Shown here in pieces: positions 1-8,232 of a stretch of DNA of 18,018 nucleotides. Each line of letters starts with the position of its first letter. The stretch's first letter is position 1. The DNA is taken from contig JBKQPR010000174.1 of the NCBI GenBank assembly GCA_052144935.1, positions 1 to 18,018 on the forward strand. Reading direction: 5' to 3'. The notes below the pieces were generated by a model. That model saw only the letters and a list, made by a program, of their open reading frames with translations. It was not told where the DNA came from and made no database searches. This DNA is from JOPF133 sp052144935. Lineage in GTDB: Bacteria; Acidobacteriota; Terriglobia; Bryobacterales; Bryobacteraceae. A program made the position numbers and the translations under genes.

Positions 1-56
1 GGGGGGGGGGGGGGGCCCCGGGGCCCCCCGCCCCGGCGCCCGATCGCGTGGCTGCC
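1..56. other. G/C homopolymer-rich stretch at window edge
   Basis: The window opens with 15 consecutive G, then blocks of C and G (CCCC, GGGG, CCCCCC, CCCC) before normal sequence resumes near base 42. It lies just downstream of the stop codon of the receptor gene that reads leftward. The C and G blocks could form a very stable hairpin, but no U-tract is visible. A pure 15-G run at an edge is also what a contig end or a poly-G sequencing artefact looks like, so I assign no function. Confidence 0.5.
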
Positions 57-3000
57 TCAGAACGACAAATGCAACTGCAACTGCAGGAAGCGTGGGCTGC
101 CGATGGTGTGCTGGATGTACCCCAGGCTGCCTTCGGGCGGGAACACCGGCGGCGGCGAGAAGCCGGGGAAGAAAGTCACGTCGTTGTTGGGCGCGTCGAA
201 ATCCGGGTGATTGAACAGGTTGAAGACGTCCAGATTCAGGTACATCCGGACCCGCTCGTTGATCTGAACGTCCTTACGCAGCGACATATCGAAGCGCACC
301 TGGAATGGAGCGCGGAACATATTGCGTCCCGAATAACCGAATAGCGACTCGTAGCTATCGCACCCGGAGGCGTCGCACGGAGGCACGCCATTCTGGCCAG
401 GAGCCAGAAACGCCGGCGAAAAGTCACTCGCATTCAAGACTGGCTGTCCGGCATTCACCCCGAGAGTTCCCTGCAGCTTGGCCTGGTTCGCAGACACCCC
501 GGGCTTCAAAGGAACGATGGGATTGTCCAGCTCGATATCCGTGCCGTAGTACATGCTTCCCACCGAGCCGCTGTAATCGTAGACGCTATATGGTTCGCCG
601 CTCTGCGCCACCGTCTGGCCGGCGATGGTCCATCCGTTCGCCAATCTGCCCAGCGATTTGCTGTGGGTGAGGCTGGGAATTGTGTAGCTGTAATTGATCA
701 GGAAAACGTGCGTCTGGTCGAAATCCGACGAGCCGTAATTCTGTTTCGGAAACGCCGAATTGTTCCCCGTGAAAAACAACCCAAGGCCGCTCTGTTCATC
801 GAGCGAATGCGACCAGGTATAGGATGCCGTGAATTGCAATCCCTTCGAAAACCGCTTGCGCGCCTGAATCTGCAGGGCGTTATACATCGAGATGCCTTCG
901 GCTTCATAGAGCACCGAGTTCATGTCGTAGCCGACATAAGGCACGCGAATCGGCGCATTACCGGCGAATTCCGATGTGGATACGGTTTCGCTCGAGATCT
1001 CATTCAGGCCATAGGAGTAGATCTGCCCGTTCACGGGGTTCTGCGGCGTGGCGATATTGGGCTGGTTGTAGGCAATCGGCAGGACTTCATGTACTCCGTG
1101 GTTGCCTACGTAGCCTACGCTCAGCAACCAGCTACTCGATGGCTGATATTGGACGTCGAAACTCCAGTTTTCCGTGTAAGGCAGCTTGTTGTTGAGGGCA
1201 TAGCCGCCGAACAGGTCCGGGCCGTACAGATTGCCGGCCGGATACTTGCCCGATTCGGTCTGCGCGATGTTGGGCAGTTGTGCGCTGAACGCGGCGGCGC
1301 TGCCCGCGGGCGCGGCGGGAGGGGTCGTCCCGAAAGGAACGGCGAAAGTGGAGCCGGTCGAGGCCTCGGTCGCGGCCACGAACGGCTGCGCCAGCGTCAC
1401 GCCGAACGGCCCGTTGAATCCCGCGCCGGCGCTCGGTGAAAACTCGCTGAAGAATTCACCGCGGTCATAGTACATGCCCACTCCCGCGCGCACGGTCCAC
1501 TTGGGGTGCGGCCACCACGCCACGCCGATCCTCGGCGCGAAGCCATACTGGTGTTGGGTCAGCAGGGAATCGCCGGCGCCGGAGGCGATTTCAAACCCCG
1601 AATTGGTAATCGTGTCCGTCGCCGCGTTGTAAGAATACTGGCTCGGGTTGAACCCGGTCAGCTTGCCATACTTCTCCGTGAGCGGGCCTTCATAGTCCCA
1701 GCGCAGACCCATGGTTACGTTCAGGTTGCTGCGCACCTTGAAGTTGTCATTCACATACAGGCTCGGGCTATGCGAGCGATAGTAGCGGCTGGCCGACCCG
1801 CTGAAGGCCAGCGAGGATGTGCCGGTCTTCACCACGCCTTCGACGAAGTTGGTGAAAGTGGTGAACCGGATGGTATCCGTATCGGTGTTGTTGTTGACTA
1901 TGTTGAGCTGCGTCGCGTCGTACTCCGCGCCGAAGGAGAGCGTATGCCGTCCCTTCACCCAGTTGAGGGTGGTCCCCAGTTCGCCCTGGTTCTGGAACAT
2001 GCCCGCGTTGCCGAAGCTGGAACTGGGGCCGAATTCCAAGGCGTTCGCCAAGGTCGGATCGTCGCTCGAGATCAGAATCTGCGGGAATCCCTGTGAGCCG
2101 AGCAGATTGATGCCGAACTGGCTGGGCCCAAAATCCTGGCTGGTGTGAGCATAGGCTCTCAAGCGGTTGAAGCCGACGCGCTCGGTCCAGGTAAGACTAG
2201 GAGTCAGAATGACGGTATTGTTCAGCGACAGGACCTGGCTGCCGGCCGACATCTGCTGGGCAAACCCCAGCAGCGATCCAACCGGGCCAAACGGGCTGTC
2301 TATCGGATTGTTCTGCCAATAATACTTGCCCGTGAGGCGATCCTTGTCGCTGAAAACATAATCCATGGACCCGATCGCCTGGTCTACGTTGGCGCTGGAA
2401 TTGGGCCCCTGGATGATCGCGTCGTAGCCCAGTTGCTTGGCGGTCGTCGGGTTGGTGATTGCGGGCGTGGGGATCAACAATTGACCGTTGGGCAGGGTGG
2501 CCCCCAGCAGGGCCAGCGCGGGCGCGCTGATCTGGCTGGCGGTAATCGTGGTTCCGTAGGTGGCGTGTTCCGCGTTGATGATGCCCGTCGCGCTGCGGTC
2601 GCTGGTGAGGCCCAGGGGCACCGTCACATCCTTGGTGGACTCGGCGGCGTCGACCACCCGAACGCCCTGGTAGGAGGCGAAATAGAAGAGCTTGTCCTTC
2701 TTGATGGGACCACCGATGGTGCCCCCAAACTGGTTGCGGTTCAGGAACGGCACCTTATCGGTGACCGCCGGCGACGCGTTGTAGAAAAACGGGGCCGCGT
2801 TCATGTCGCTGTTCTGGAACTTCTCATATAGGATGCCGTGCACTTCGTTGGTACCAGACTTGGTGATCATGCTGATATGGGCGCCGCTGTGGGCGCCTTG
2901 GGTGGCGTCGTACATGGACGAGTTCACGTCGATTTCCTGGATCGCTTCCACCGGCGGAGTGGGTAGCGACTGGCCGATGGCGTTATACACCGAGACGCTT

Positions 3001-3731
3001 TGAATCGACCCGCCCGCGCCGAAACTCTCGCCCGTGTTCAGCACGAAACGATTCTCGCCCACCTGGCTGGCCGAGTTTCCGTTGAACAGGTTATCCGTGC
3101 TGATGCCGTTGAGCGAAAAACTGTTGCTGGTGTCGCGCTGGCCGTTGGAGAAAATCGCCTGGTTGCCGAGCCCCGTATTGGCGCCGCCCCCGCTCACGAA
3201 ATCCGCATGCACGCCCGGACTCAAAATCGCCAGTTGCGTGAAGCTGCCGGTGGCCAGCGGGGTCTCCTGAATGGTCGTCTGGTCGACCACGTACCCGTTG
3301 GTGGTATCCGTCTGGTTCATGAGCGCTACCGCCGTGACCTCCACCGTGGTGGCGATCTGACCGACTCGCAAGCTGCCATCCACGGTGGTGGTGCGGTCCG
3401 AATTCACCAGAACCTCGGTGTGGGTCTCGGTTTCGAATCCCTGCTTGGTAATGATGAGCTGGTAGGTGCCGGCCGGAAGATTCGGAACCGAGTACGATCC
3501 GTTGGACTGGGTCTTCTCGGACACCGAGAGGTTGGTGGCAACGTTGACGGCCTTTACGGTAGCGTCGGGCACGCCTGCGCCCGAAGAATCCTTCACCGTG
3601 CCGGTAATGGCGCCCAGAATCTGCTGTGCCTGAAGCGGCAACTGCCCTCCGGCGCCTGAAAGCAAGATCGCCCAACAGACGAGCTTCCTGAATTGAGCGG
3701 TTGGCGAGCTAGTCATAAGTGTAAACCCCAT
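57..3731 (-). CDS. Oar-like TonB-dependent outer-membrane receptor with carboxypeptidase-regulatory domain
   Basis: Predicted 1224-residue outer-membrane beta-barrel protein of the large Oar-like TonB-dependent group that is expanded in Acidobacteria. Such proteins are thought to import or bind large substrates, often glycans or peptides; the substrate here is unknown. From the ATG at 3731: a signal peptide of about 35 residues (hydrophobic CWAILLSGAGG, then QAQ); a carboxypeptidase-regulatory-like beta-sandwich at about 39-125 (GAITGTVKDSSGAGVPDATV, then GSYSVPNLPAGTY); a plug region at about 130-300 (GQRDTSNSFSLNG, VEAIQEIDVNSS, GTNEVHG); and a long barrel ending in LQLQLHLSF, with the terminal Phe expected for outer-membrane insertion. 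The ATG at 3731 is preferred because AAGGGAG precedes it by 11 nt. The frame stays open to a TTG at 3785 and another ATG lies at 3716. It is divergent from the amino-acid operon. No TonB/ExbBD genes are nearby. Confidence 0.93.
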   Translation of the reverse strand: MGFTLMTSSPTAQFRKLVCWAILLSGAGGQLPLQAQQILGAITGTVKDSSGAGVPDATVKAVNVATNLSVSEKTQSNGSYSVPNLPAGTYQLIITKQGFETETHTEVLVNSDRTTTVDGSLRVGQIATTVEVTAVALMNQTDTTNGYVVDQTTIQETPLATGSFTQLAILSPGVHADFVSGGGANTGLGNQAIFSNGQRDTSNSFSLNGISTDNLFNGNSASQVGENRFVLNTGESFGAGGSIQSVSVYNAIGQSLPTPPVEAIQEIDVNSSMYDATQGAHSGAHISMITKSGTNEVHGILYEKFQNSDMNAAPFFYNASPAVTDKVPFLNRNQFGGTIGGPIKKDKLFYFASYQGVRVVDAAESTKDVTVPLGLTSDRSATGIINAEHATYGTTITASQISAPALALLGATLPNGQLLIPTPAITNPTTAKQLGYDAIIQGPNSSANVDQAIGSMDYVFSDKDRLTGKYYWQNNPIDSPFGPVGSLLGFAQQMSAGSQVLSLNNTVILTPSLTWTERVGFNRLRAYAHTSQDFGPSQFGINLLGSQGFPQILISSDDPTLANALEFGPSSSFGNAGMFQNQGELGTTLNWVKGRHTLSFGAEYDATQLNIVNNNTDTDTIRFTTFTNFVEGVVKTGTSSLAFSGSASRYYRSHSPSLYVNDNFKVRSNLNVTMGLRWDYEGPLTEKYGKLTGFNPSQYSYNAATDTITNSGFEIASGAGDSLLTQHQYGFAPRIGVAWWPHPKWTVRAGVGMYYDRGEFFSEFSPSAGAGFNGPFGVTLAQPFVAATEASTGSTFAVPFGTTPPAAPAGSAAAFSAQLPNIAQTESGKYPAGNLYGPDLFGGYALNNKLPYTENWSFDVQYQPSSSWLLSVGYVGNHGVHEVLPIAYNQPNIATPQNPVNGQIYSYGLNEISSETVSTSEFAGNAPIRVPYVGYDMNSVLYEAEGISMYNALQIQARKRFSKGLQFTASYTWSHSLDEQSGLGLFFTGNNSAFPKQNYGSSDFDQTHVFLINYSYTIPSLTHSKSLGRLANGWTIAGQTVAQSGEPYSVYDYSGSVGSMYYGTDIELDNPIVPLKPGVSANQAKLQGTLGVNAGQPVLNASDFSPAFLAPGQNGVPPCDASGCDSYESLFGYSGRNMFRAPFQVRFDMSLRKDVQINERVRMYLNLDVFNLFNHPDFDAPNNDVTFFPGFSPPPVFPPEGSLGYIQHTIGSPRFLQLQLHLSF

Positions 3732-3895
3732 ATGTCTCAAAACTCCCTTCGGTAATGTGTATCCCGTTACGAGGCTGGCCGGCAATCCGCCAGCCGCCGG
3801 AAATCCGCGAGGCAGAGGACGTACGCATATGGATCTCCCCCCAAGACTGTCGAGCGGGCTCGCTCTACTGGGAGCAGAATTGACCCTGAGCTAGA

Positions 3896-3921
3896 GGCAA
3901 GAGCCAGAATACACTCTTGCC
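3896..3921. promoter_or_regulatory. 8-bp inverted repeat, possible operator
   Basis: GGCAAGAG (3896-3903) and CTCTTGCC (3914-3921) are perfect inverted copies separated by 10 nt. The dyad sits about 165 bp upstream of the receptor start, between two divergent transcription units. There is no T-tract, so a protein-binding dyad is more plausible than a terminator. No regulator gene is adjacent to assign it to. Confidence 0.35.
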
Positions 3922-4108
3922 GGGGTCCACGGCAACCCCGCGCGGGTTACAGTTTGCTTACAGGGCCGCACTCCGCCGGGCTAGGTCCCGAGGCGTCCCA
4001 CCCGGGTAAGTTCGAGGCCCAGCAGCGATCGGGATGCCGCGGGACGCTTTGCGGGCCAAATATGTTTTTACCCAAATTCTTCCTGACTTTTAAGGACTTG
4101 AGGATTGC

Positions 4109-4127
4109 TTTGGGCGACTTACCCAAA
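4109..4127. promoter_or_regulatory. TTTGGG-N7-CCCAAA dyad, possible operator
   Basis: A perfect 6-bp inverted repeat with a 7-nt spacer lies in the A/T-richer part of the intergenic region, about 175 bp upstream of the operon's first start codon. A second ACCCAAA occurs at about 4071-4077, giving a repeated half-site. This is suggestive of a regulator site, but a dyad this short can arise by chance. Confidence 0.25.
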
Positions 4128-4299
4128 AACCGGCCTATCCTGGCTGGCTGCCTCCGCCCGTGCTCCGCTGGTACGATGGCAGAGCCCTGGCACCGGCAGC
4201 ATGGGGGGCGGGCGGGCCCGGAGGGCGGGCCTGGAGGGCACCCTGCCCGCGCGGCGGCTTCCGATCTGCCGCCTGGTGCCCGGCAAGGAAGAGGTGACG

Positions 4300-5250
4300 A
4301 TGCAGATTCTGAATCTCCCCGAGATCCGTCACGCGCTCGATTACGGCGCGGTGATTGGGCGCATGCGCCAGGCGCTGGTGGCCTGGTCCCGCGGTGAATG
4401 CGAGATGCCCATGCCCATGCACTTGGCCATCGCGCCCGAAAACGCCGAGGTCCACATCAAATCCAGCTACCGGCGCGGCGGGAAGTATTTCGCGCTCAAG
4501 ATTGCCAGCACGTTTCCGGGCAATCCGGCGCGAGGCCTCGCCACGGGCAACGGCATGCTGCTGCTCTCGTCGGCGGAGACCGGCGAGCCGGCGGCCCTGT
4601 TGGCGGATGCCGGCTATCTCACCGACGTCCGCACGGCCGCGGTGGCGGCCATGATGGCGCGCGAACTAGGCCGGCGCGACCGCGCGCTGGGCATTCTGGG
4701 CGCTGGCGTCCAGGCGCGGCTCCAGGCGCACCTCCATGCCGCGGTACTCGATCTGGATCGCCTGTGGATCTGGGGCCGCACGGCGGCGCGGGCCGAAGAA
4801 TGCGCGCGCGAGCTGCGCGAGGCTCTGCCGGGCGTCGAGGTCGTGGTGGCGCAGTCGCCGGCCGAGGTGGCGCGCCAGGCGCGGCTGATCGTCACCTGCA
4901 CCGCCGCCCGCGCGCCTCTGCTCGGCCCACATGACCTGCATCCGGGAACGCTGATTTCCGCGGTCGGATCGGATGCCGTGGGAAAGCAGGAGCTGGATGC
5001 GGAGATTCTGCGCCGCGCCGATCGCATCCTGGTGGATTCCAGGGCCCAGTGTGAGAAGCTGGGTGAGTTGCAACATGCGCCCGGCGAATGGGAGCGCGCG
5101 ATCGAAATGGGCGCGTTCCTGGAACCCGGCGGTGGGTTCAGGGGGCACCCCGTGGGGCGCCCCGCCGGATTGACCGTCTGCGACTTCACCGGGCTGGGTA
5201 TCGAGGATTTGTTCATCGCCGAATACTGCTATGAAAATCGACCAGTTTGA
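4300..5250 (+). CDS. Ornithine cyclodeaminase / mu-crystallin family NAD(P)-dependent enzyme
   Basis: Cytoplasmic 316-residue protein of the ornithine cyclodeaminase/mu-crystallin fold. Family members deaminate and cyclise ornithine to proline, or act as alanine or imino-acid dehydrogenases. Visible motifs: K67 (ALKIAS), the TFPGNPARGL loop (71-80), R111 in TDVRTAA, the nucleotide-binding GAGVQARLQ (134-142), and GSDAVGKQELD (223-233), whose D225 aligns with the catalytic Asp of bacterial ornithine cyclodeaminase. Length and residue spacing fit the family. The ATG at 4300 was chosen because GGAAGAGG lies about 5 nt upstream and the protein then starts like family members; the frame is open further upstream, but that part is unlike any domain. 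It overlaps the aminotransferase gene by 20 nt. The true substrate cannot be told; cyclodeaminase, ketimine reductase or dehydrogenase are all possible. Confidence 0.9.
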   Translation: MQILNLPEIRHALDYGAVIGRMRQALVAWSRGECEMPMPMHLAIAPENAEVHIKSSYRRGGKYFALKIASTFPGNPARGLATGNGMLLLSSAETGEPAALLADAGYLTDVRTAAVAAMMARELGRRDRALGILGAGVQARLQAHLHAAVLDLDRLWIWGRTAARAEECARELREALPGVEVVVAQSPAEVARQARLIVTCTAARAPLLGPHDLHPGTLISAVGSDAVGKQELDAEILRRADRILVDSRAQCEKLGELQHAPGEWERAIEMGAFLEPGGGFRGHPVGRPAGLTVCDFTGLGIEDLFIAEYCYENRPV

Positions 5251-6382
5251 AATGGAGCGGATGCAATCGACGTGGGAAAACGTCGTCGAGATGGATCTCA
5301 GCGAAAGCGGCGTGCGGCCCGTGTCGCTGCGCGAGTTGGGCGAGATGGGGCTGGACCTGGAGACGATCCTGAACACGCCTCTGGGCTACAGCCAATCCAA
5401 CGGCACTATCCCGTTGCGCGAAAGCCTGGCCGCGACTTACCCAGGAGCGACGCCCGATCATATCGAAGTTACCAACGGCACTTCGGAGGCCAACTACCTG
5501 CTTGCCCTCACTCTGATTCGCGCGGGCGACGAGGTGGCTTTCCAGGTCCCCAATTACATGCAGTACTGGGGATTGCCCAAGAGCCTGGGCGCCCAAGTGA
5601 ACACCTTCCGCCTGCGGATCGATCAAGATTGGGAGCCGGACTGGGACGAGTTCGAGCGCGCCGTCAATCCGCGCACGCGACTGGTGTATCTATCCAACCC
5701 CAACAATCCCAGCGGGTCGGTCCTCTCCGCCGAGGCCATGCGCCGCATCGTGGCGCGGTGCGAGCAGGTGGGCGCGCACCTGCTGGCCGATGAGGTTTAC
5801 CAAGGCGCCGAGATCGATGGTCCGCGCACCCCCAGCTTCTGGGGCATGAGCGATCGCGTGATCGTCACCAGCGGGCTTTCCAAAGCCTACGGCATTCCGG
5901 GCGTGCGCATCGGCTGGATCGTAGCGCCGAAGGCGGTGGTGTCGGAATGTTGGACGCAGCACGATTACCTCACCATCGGTCCCAATAAGATCTCCGACAT
6001 GGTGGCGCGCGTGGCGGTGGAAAACCGCGAGAAACTCTACGCGCGCACGCGGGCCATCCTGCAACACAATCTGCCGATCGTGCGGGAATGGGCCGAAAGT
6101 TTCTCCGGCTTCCTGACGTTTCGCGAGCCGCGCGCGGGGGCCCTGTGCCTGATGCGCTATGCCTCGTCTACGCCCAGCTATCCGTTGTGCGAGCGCATCC
6201 GCGTGAACCAGAGCGTTCTGATCGTGCCCGGCGCGCAGCTTGGGCTGGAGGGATTTCTGCGCGTCTGGCTGGGCGGCAAGCCGGAGTTTTTGCGCGAGGG
6301 CCTGCGCCGCATCGGCATCGAGCTGCGCATCGAGTGGGGCATCCAGCTTCAAAGGGAGATGGCGCTTGGAACTCAAGCGTGA
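5231..6382 (+). CDS. Fold-type I PLP-dependent aminotransferase (class I/II)
   Basis: A 383-residue cytoplasmic PLP enzyme of the aspartate-aminotransferase superfamily, expected to move an amino group between an amino acid and a keto acid. Motifs in order: GYSQSNGTIPLRE (52-64), the cofactor-phosphate loop TNGTSEAN (81-88), NPNNPSG (156-162), DEVY (187-190) whose Asp contacts the pyridine nitrogen, and SGLSKAYGIPGVRIGW (214-229) with Schiff-base lysine K218. The N-terminal MDLSESGVRP recalls the ArcT/capreomycidine-synthase-like branch, a weak recollection rather than an assignment. The ATG at 5231 lies inside the end of the cyclodeaminase-like gene, and no Shine-Dalgarno is close to it, so coupled translation is likely. 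Its 3' end overlaps the permease gene by 17 nt. All key residues are present. Confidence 0.9.
   Translation: MKIDQFEMERMQSTWENVVEMDLSESGVRPVSLRELGEMGLDLETILNTPLGYSQSNGTIPLRESLAATYPGATPDHIEVTNGTSEANYLLALTLIRAGDEVAFQVPNYMQYWGLPKSLGAQVNTFRLRIDQDWEPDWDEFERAVNPRTRLVYLSNPNNPSGSVLSAEAMRRIVARCEQVGAHLLADEVYQGAEIDGPRTPSFWGMSDRVIVTSGLSKAYGIPGVRIGWIVAPKAVVSECWTQHDYLTIGPNKISDMVARVAVENREKLYARTRAILQHNLPIVREWAESFSGFLTFREPRAGALCLMRYASSTPSYPLCERIRVNQSVLIVPGAQLGLEGFLRVWLGGKPEFLREGLRRIGIELRIEWGIQLQREMALGTQA
6352..6368 (+). promoter_or_regulatory. Ribosome-binding site fixing a TTG start for the permease
   Basis: AAGGGAG (6352-6358) lies 7 nt before TTG (6366-6368), inside the end of the aminotransferase gene. 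The permease frame extends upstream to 6240, but that extra part translates to a Cys/Ser/Ala-rich string that is simply another frame of the aminotransferase. Starting at the TTG gives LELKRELGLRDITLFAI, a normal APC N-terminus. Confidence 0.7.
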
Positions 6383-7682
6383 GCTGGGCCTCCGCGACAT
6401 CACCCTGTTCGCCATAAGCTGCATCGTAGGGTCGCGCTGGATCGCGGCGGCGGCCCACGCCGGACCGGGCGCGGTCTCGCTGTGGCTGCTGGGGGCGGTG
6501 TTCTTCCTGGTGCCGCTGGCCATCGCGGTGGCCACGCTCTCGGCCAAGTATCCCGGCGCGGGCGGCCTCTACCTGTGGACCCGCGGCGATTACGGCCCGT
6601 GGCACGGGTTCCTCTCCTTCTGGGTCTACTGGATGGGCATCGCGTTCTGGTTTCCCTCGGCCGCGCTGTTCTACATGAGCGCCGGCTTCTACACCCTGGG
6701 GCCGCGTTATCAGTCGCTCGCCGGCAACCGGTTTTATCTGCTGGCGGCCGCGCTGGCGGCCATCTGGATCGCCCTGGGCACCAACCTGGTGGGCGTGCAC
6801 ATCGGCAAGTGGACCGAGAACCTGGGCGCCGCGGCCACCTGGCTGCTGTGCGCGGTCTTCGTGGCACTGGCGGTGGTGGCCTGGAACCGCCGCGGTCCGG
6901 CTACTCCCATGCACTTCCTGCCCCATTGGGATTGGGGAACCGTGGGTTTCTGGTCTACCATCGCCTACGCCATGAGCGGCATGGAACTGGCCGGCTTCAT
7001 GGGCGCCGAGATCCGCGATCCGCTGCGCACCCTGCCGCGCGCCGGCTGGATCGCCTCGGGCTTCGCCACCGTGTTCTACACCGGCTCCACGATCGCCCTG
7101 CTGGTGCTGCTGCGGCCCGAGAAGATCAGCGAGTTGAACGGCCTGGCTGAGGCCGGTGACATGGGCGCGCACCTCGTGGGGCTGGCGTGGCTTTCACCGG
7201 CCATCGCGCTGTTGGTGCTGGCCAGCGCGGTGGGCCAGATCGGCGGAATCGGAACCGCGGTTTCGCGGCTGCCCTTCGCGGCGGGCGTGGATCGCCTGCT
7301 GCCCGAGGCCTTCGGCCGCATCCATCCGCGCTGGCACACGCCGTATGTTTCGATCCTGGCGCTGGGCGGCGTGGCGACCTTTCTGCTGGTGGCGATCCAG
7401 CTTGGCGACACCATGCGGGCGGCCTATGACGAGCTGGTTTCCCTGATGGTGATCGTGGGTTTCCTGCCCTTCGCCTATATTTTCGGAGGCGCCTGGAAGG
7501 CCGGCAAGCGGTTCAGCGCCGTTTCCGGAGGCGGCATCACGGCGCTGGCCATCGCCTGCGCCATCGTGCCCACGGCCTCCATTACGAATGTGTGGCTGTT
7601 TGAAGGAAAGCTGGCCCTCGGCACGGCCGCGGTGATAGCGTCTGCTATGGTGGTGTACCGGAGGCGGGGGAGAAACCGATAG
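6366..7682 (+). CDS. APC-family amino-acid permease
   Basis: Predicted inner-membrane amino-acid/polyamine/organocation (APC) transporter of 438 residues with about 12 hydrophobic segments. The first helix segment, GLRDITLFAISCIVGSRW, corresponds to the APC helix that carries the substrate-binding unwound stretch; AYAMSGMELAGFMGAEIRDP is the typical helix-6 region, followed by the conserved acidic residue and the DPLRTLPRA linker. ASAVGQIGGIGTAVSRLPFA matches helix 8. It is the third gene of the overlapping operon and presumably imports the substrate of the two upstream enzymes. The start is inferred as TTG on the basis of the AAGGGAG ribosome-binding site. Substrate specificity cannot be read from the sequence. 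Confidence 0.88.
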   Translation: MELKRELGLRDITLFAISCIVGSRWIAAAAHAGPGAVSLWLLGAVFFLVPLAIAVATLSAKYPGAGGLYLWTRGDYGPWHGFLSFWVYWMGIAFWFPSAALFYMSAGFYTLGPRYQSLAGNRFYLLAAALAAIWIALGTNLVGVHIGKWTENLGAAATWLLCAVFVALAVVAWNRRGPATPMHFLPHWDWGTVGFWSTIAYAMSGMELAGFMGAEIRDPLRTLPRAGWIASGFATVFYTGSTIALLVLLRPEKISELNGLAEAGDMGAHLVGLAWLSPAIALLVLASAVGQIGGIGTAVSRLPFAAGVDRLLPEAFGRIHPRWHTPYVSILALGGVATFLLVAIQLGDTMRAAYDELVSLMVIVGFLPFAYIFGGAWKAGKRFSAVSGGGITALAIACAIVPTASITNVWLFEGKLALGTAAVIASAMVVYRRRGRNR

Positions 7683-7830
7683 TGTAATGCAAGCTTCCGC
7701 GGCATGCTGGCGGTGGGGTGGGGCGGACGATCTTGGGGTCCCCACGGGCCCGCGCGACCCCTGGTCCTGCTCTTGGGCGCGCCCCCGCACGCCCCTGGTT
7801 GCAGTTGGCTTGACGGCGCTCTTCCTAAAA

Positions 7831-7850
7831 CTTTACCGGAGCCGGTTAAG
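7831..7850. terminator. Possible terminator between the convergent permease and tatA genes
   Basis: CTTTACCG (7831-7838), loop GAGC, CGGTTAAG (7843-7850) form an 8-bp stem with one mismatch. On the minus strand the stem is followed by TTTTAGG, so it could end tatA transcription. It overlaps the tatA stop codon at 7846-7848. On the plus strand CTTTAG follows, a weaker tract that could also serve the permease operon. Confidence 0.4.
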
Positions 7851-8034
7851 CTTTAGTGGAGTCCGTTGGTGAACCTTTGTCGGACTCTGACGGGATCCTT
7901 ATGGCGTCTTTGAATCCCCGAATCCCCTCGGCCAGGCCCTTGCCCAACTCAGGCAGCTTCTTCGGGCCGAACATAATGATGGCGACCGCCAGGATTATGA
8001 GCAGATGGCGAGGTTGGAGCAGATCTTCAATCAT
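7846..8034 (-). CDS. tatA: Twin-arginine translocase subunit TatA/TatE
   Basis: A 62-residue TatA-family subunit of the Sec-independent twin-arginine export pathway, which moves folded proteins across the inner membrane. A short N-terminal stretch precedes one transmembrane helix (LLIILAVAIIMF, about 11-22), then the hinge FGPKKLPELGKGLAEGIRGF, with its diagnostic FG and amphipathic helix, and a short charged tail rich in Ser, Asp and Lys. AGGA lies about 10 nt before the ATG. No tatB or tatC is in the window, so the gene is an isolated locus. At this length it is a TatA/E type rather than TatB. Confidence 0.93.
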   Translation of the reverse strand: MIEDLLQPRHLLIILAVAIIMFGPKKLPELGKGLAEGIRGFKDAIRIPSESDKGSPTDSTKA

Positions 8035-8232
8035 ATAATTTGGTTCCTGGTAACAGCATAGCAGAGGGCGCGCGGCACCGGGACGAGAATCAAATAGCCT
8101 CGCAGCCTATCTTTCGATGGCCAGCCGATTAATCGTGCCGATCGAGCGGAGCGGGCAGCCCCAGCCTGCGTTCCTTCTCCCCGCCACATCCCCACTAGAG
8201 CCGCCTTGCGCCCCCGGCTGCGGCCGCGACCA

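Larger units (their letters stand above)
3732..4299. other. Divergent intergenic region with several dyads
   Basis: This 568-base stretch separates the leftward receptor gene from the rightward amino-acid operon and must contain both promoters. No credible gene is seen; the open frames through it are compositionally odd and belong to no recognised family. It contains an 8-bp dyad (3896-3921), a short palindrome AACCCCGCGCGGGTT (3934-3948), a comparatively A/T-rich part at about 4058-4135 holding a TTTGGG/CCCAAA dyad, and a G/C-rich leader just before the first operon gene. No convincing -35/-10 pair could be picked by eye. Confidence 0.6.

Noticed and set aside
2145..2831. Open plus-strand frames opposite the receptor gene
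   Set aside because: Their products are low-complexity and Arg/Gly/Val-rich, while the minus-strand frame shows a signal peptide, ordered domains and a terminal Phe.
3731..3785. An extended start of the receptor at a TTG
   Set aside because: The extra 18 residues precede the signal peptide with no ribosome-binding site, whereas AAGGGAG precedes the ATG at 3731.
7683..7830. GGGGTC/GACCCC inverted repeat after the permease gene as a terminator
   Set aside because: The arms are 6 bp with a long loop and no T-tract; the hairpin at 7831-7850 is a better candidate.
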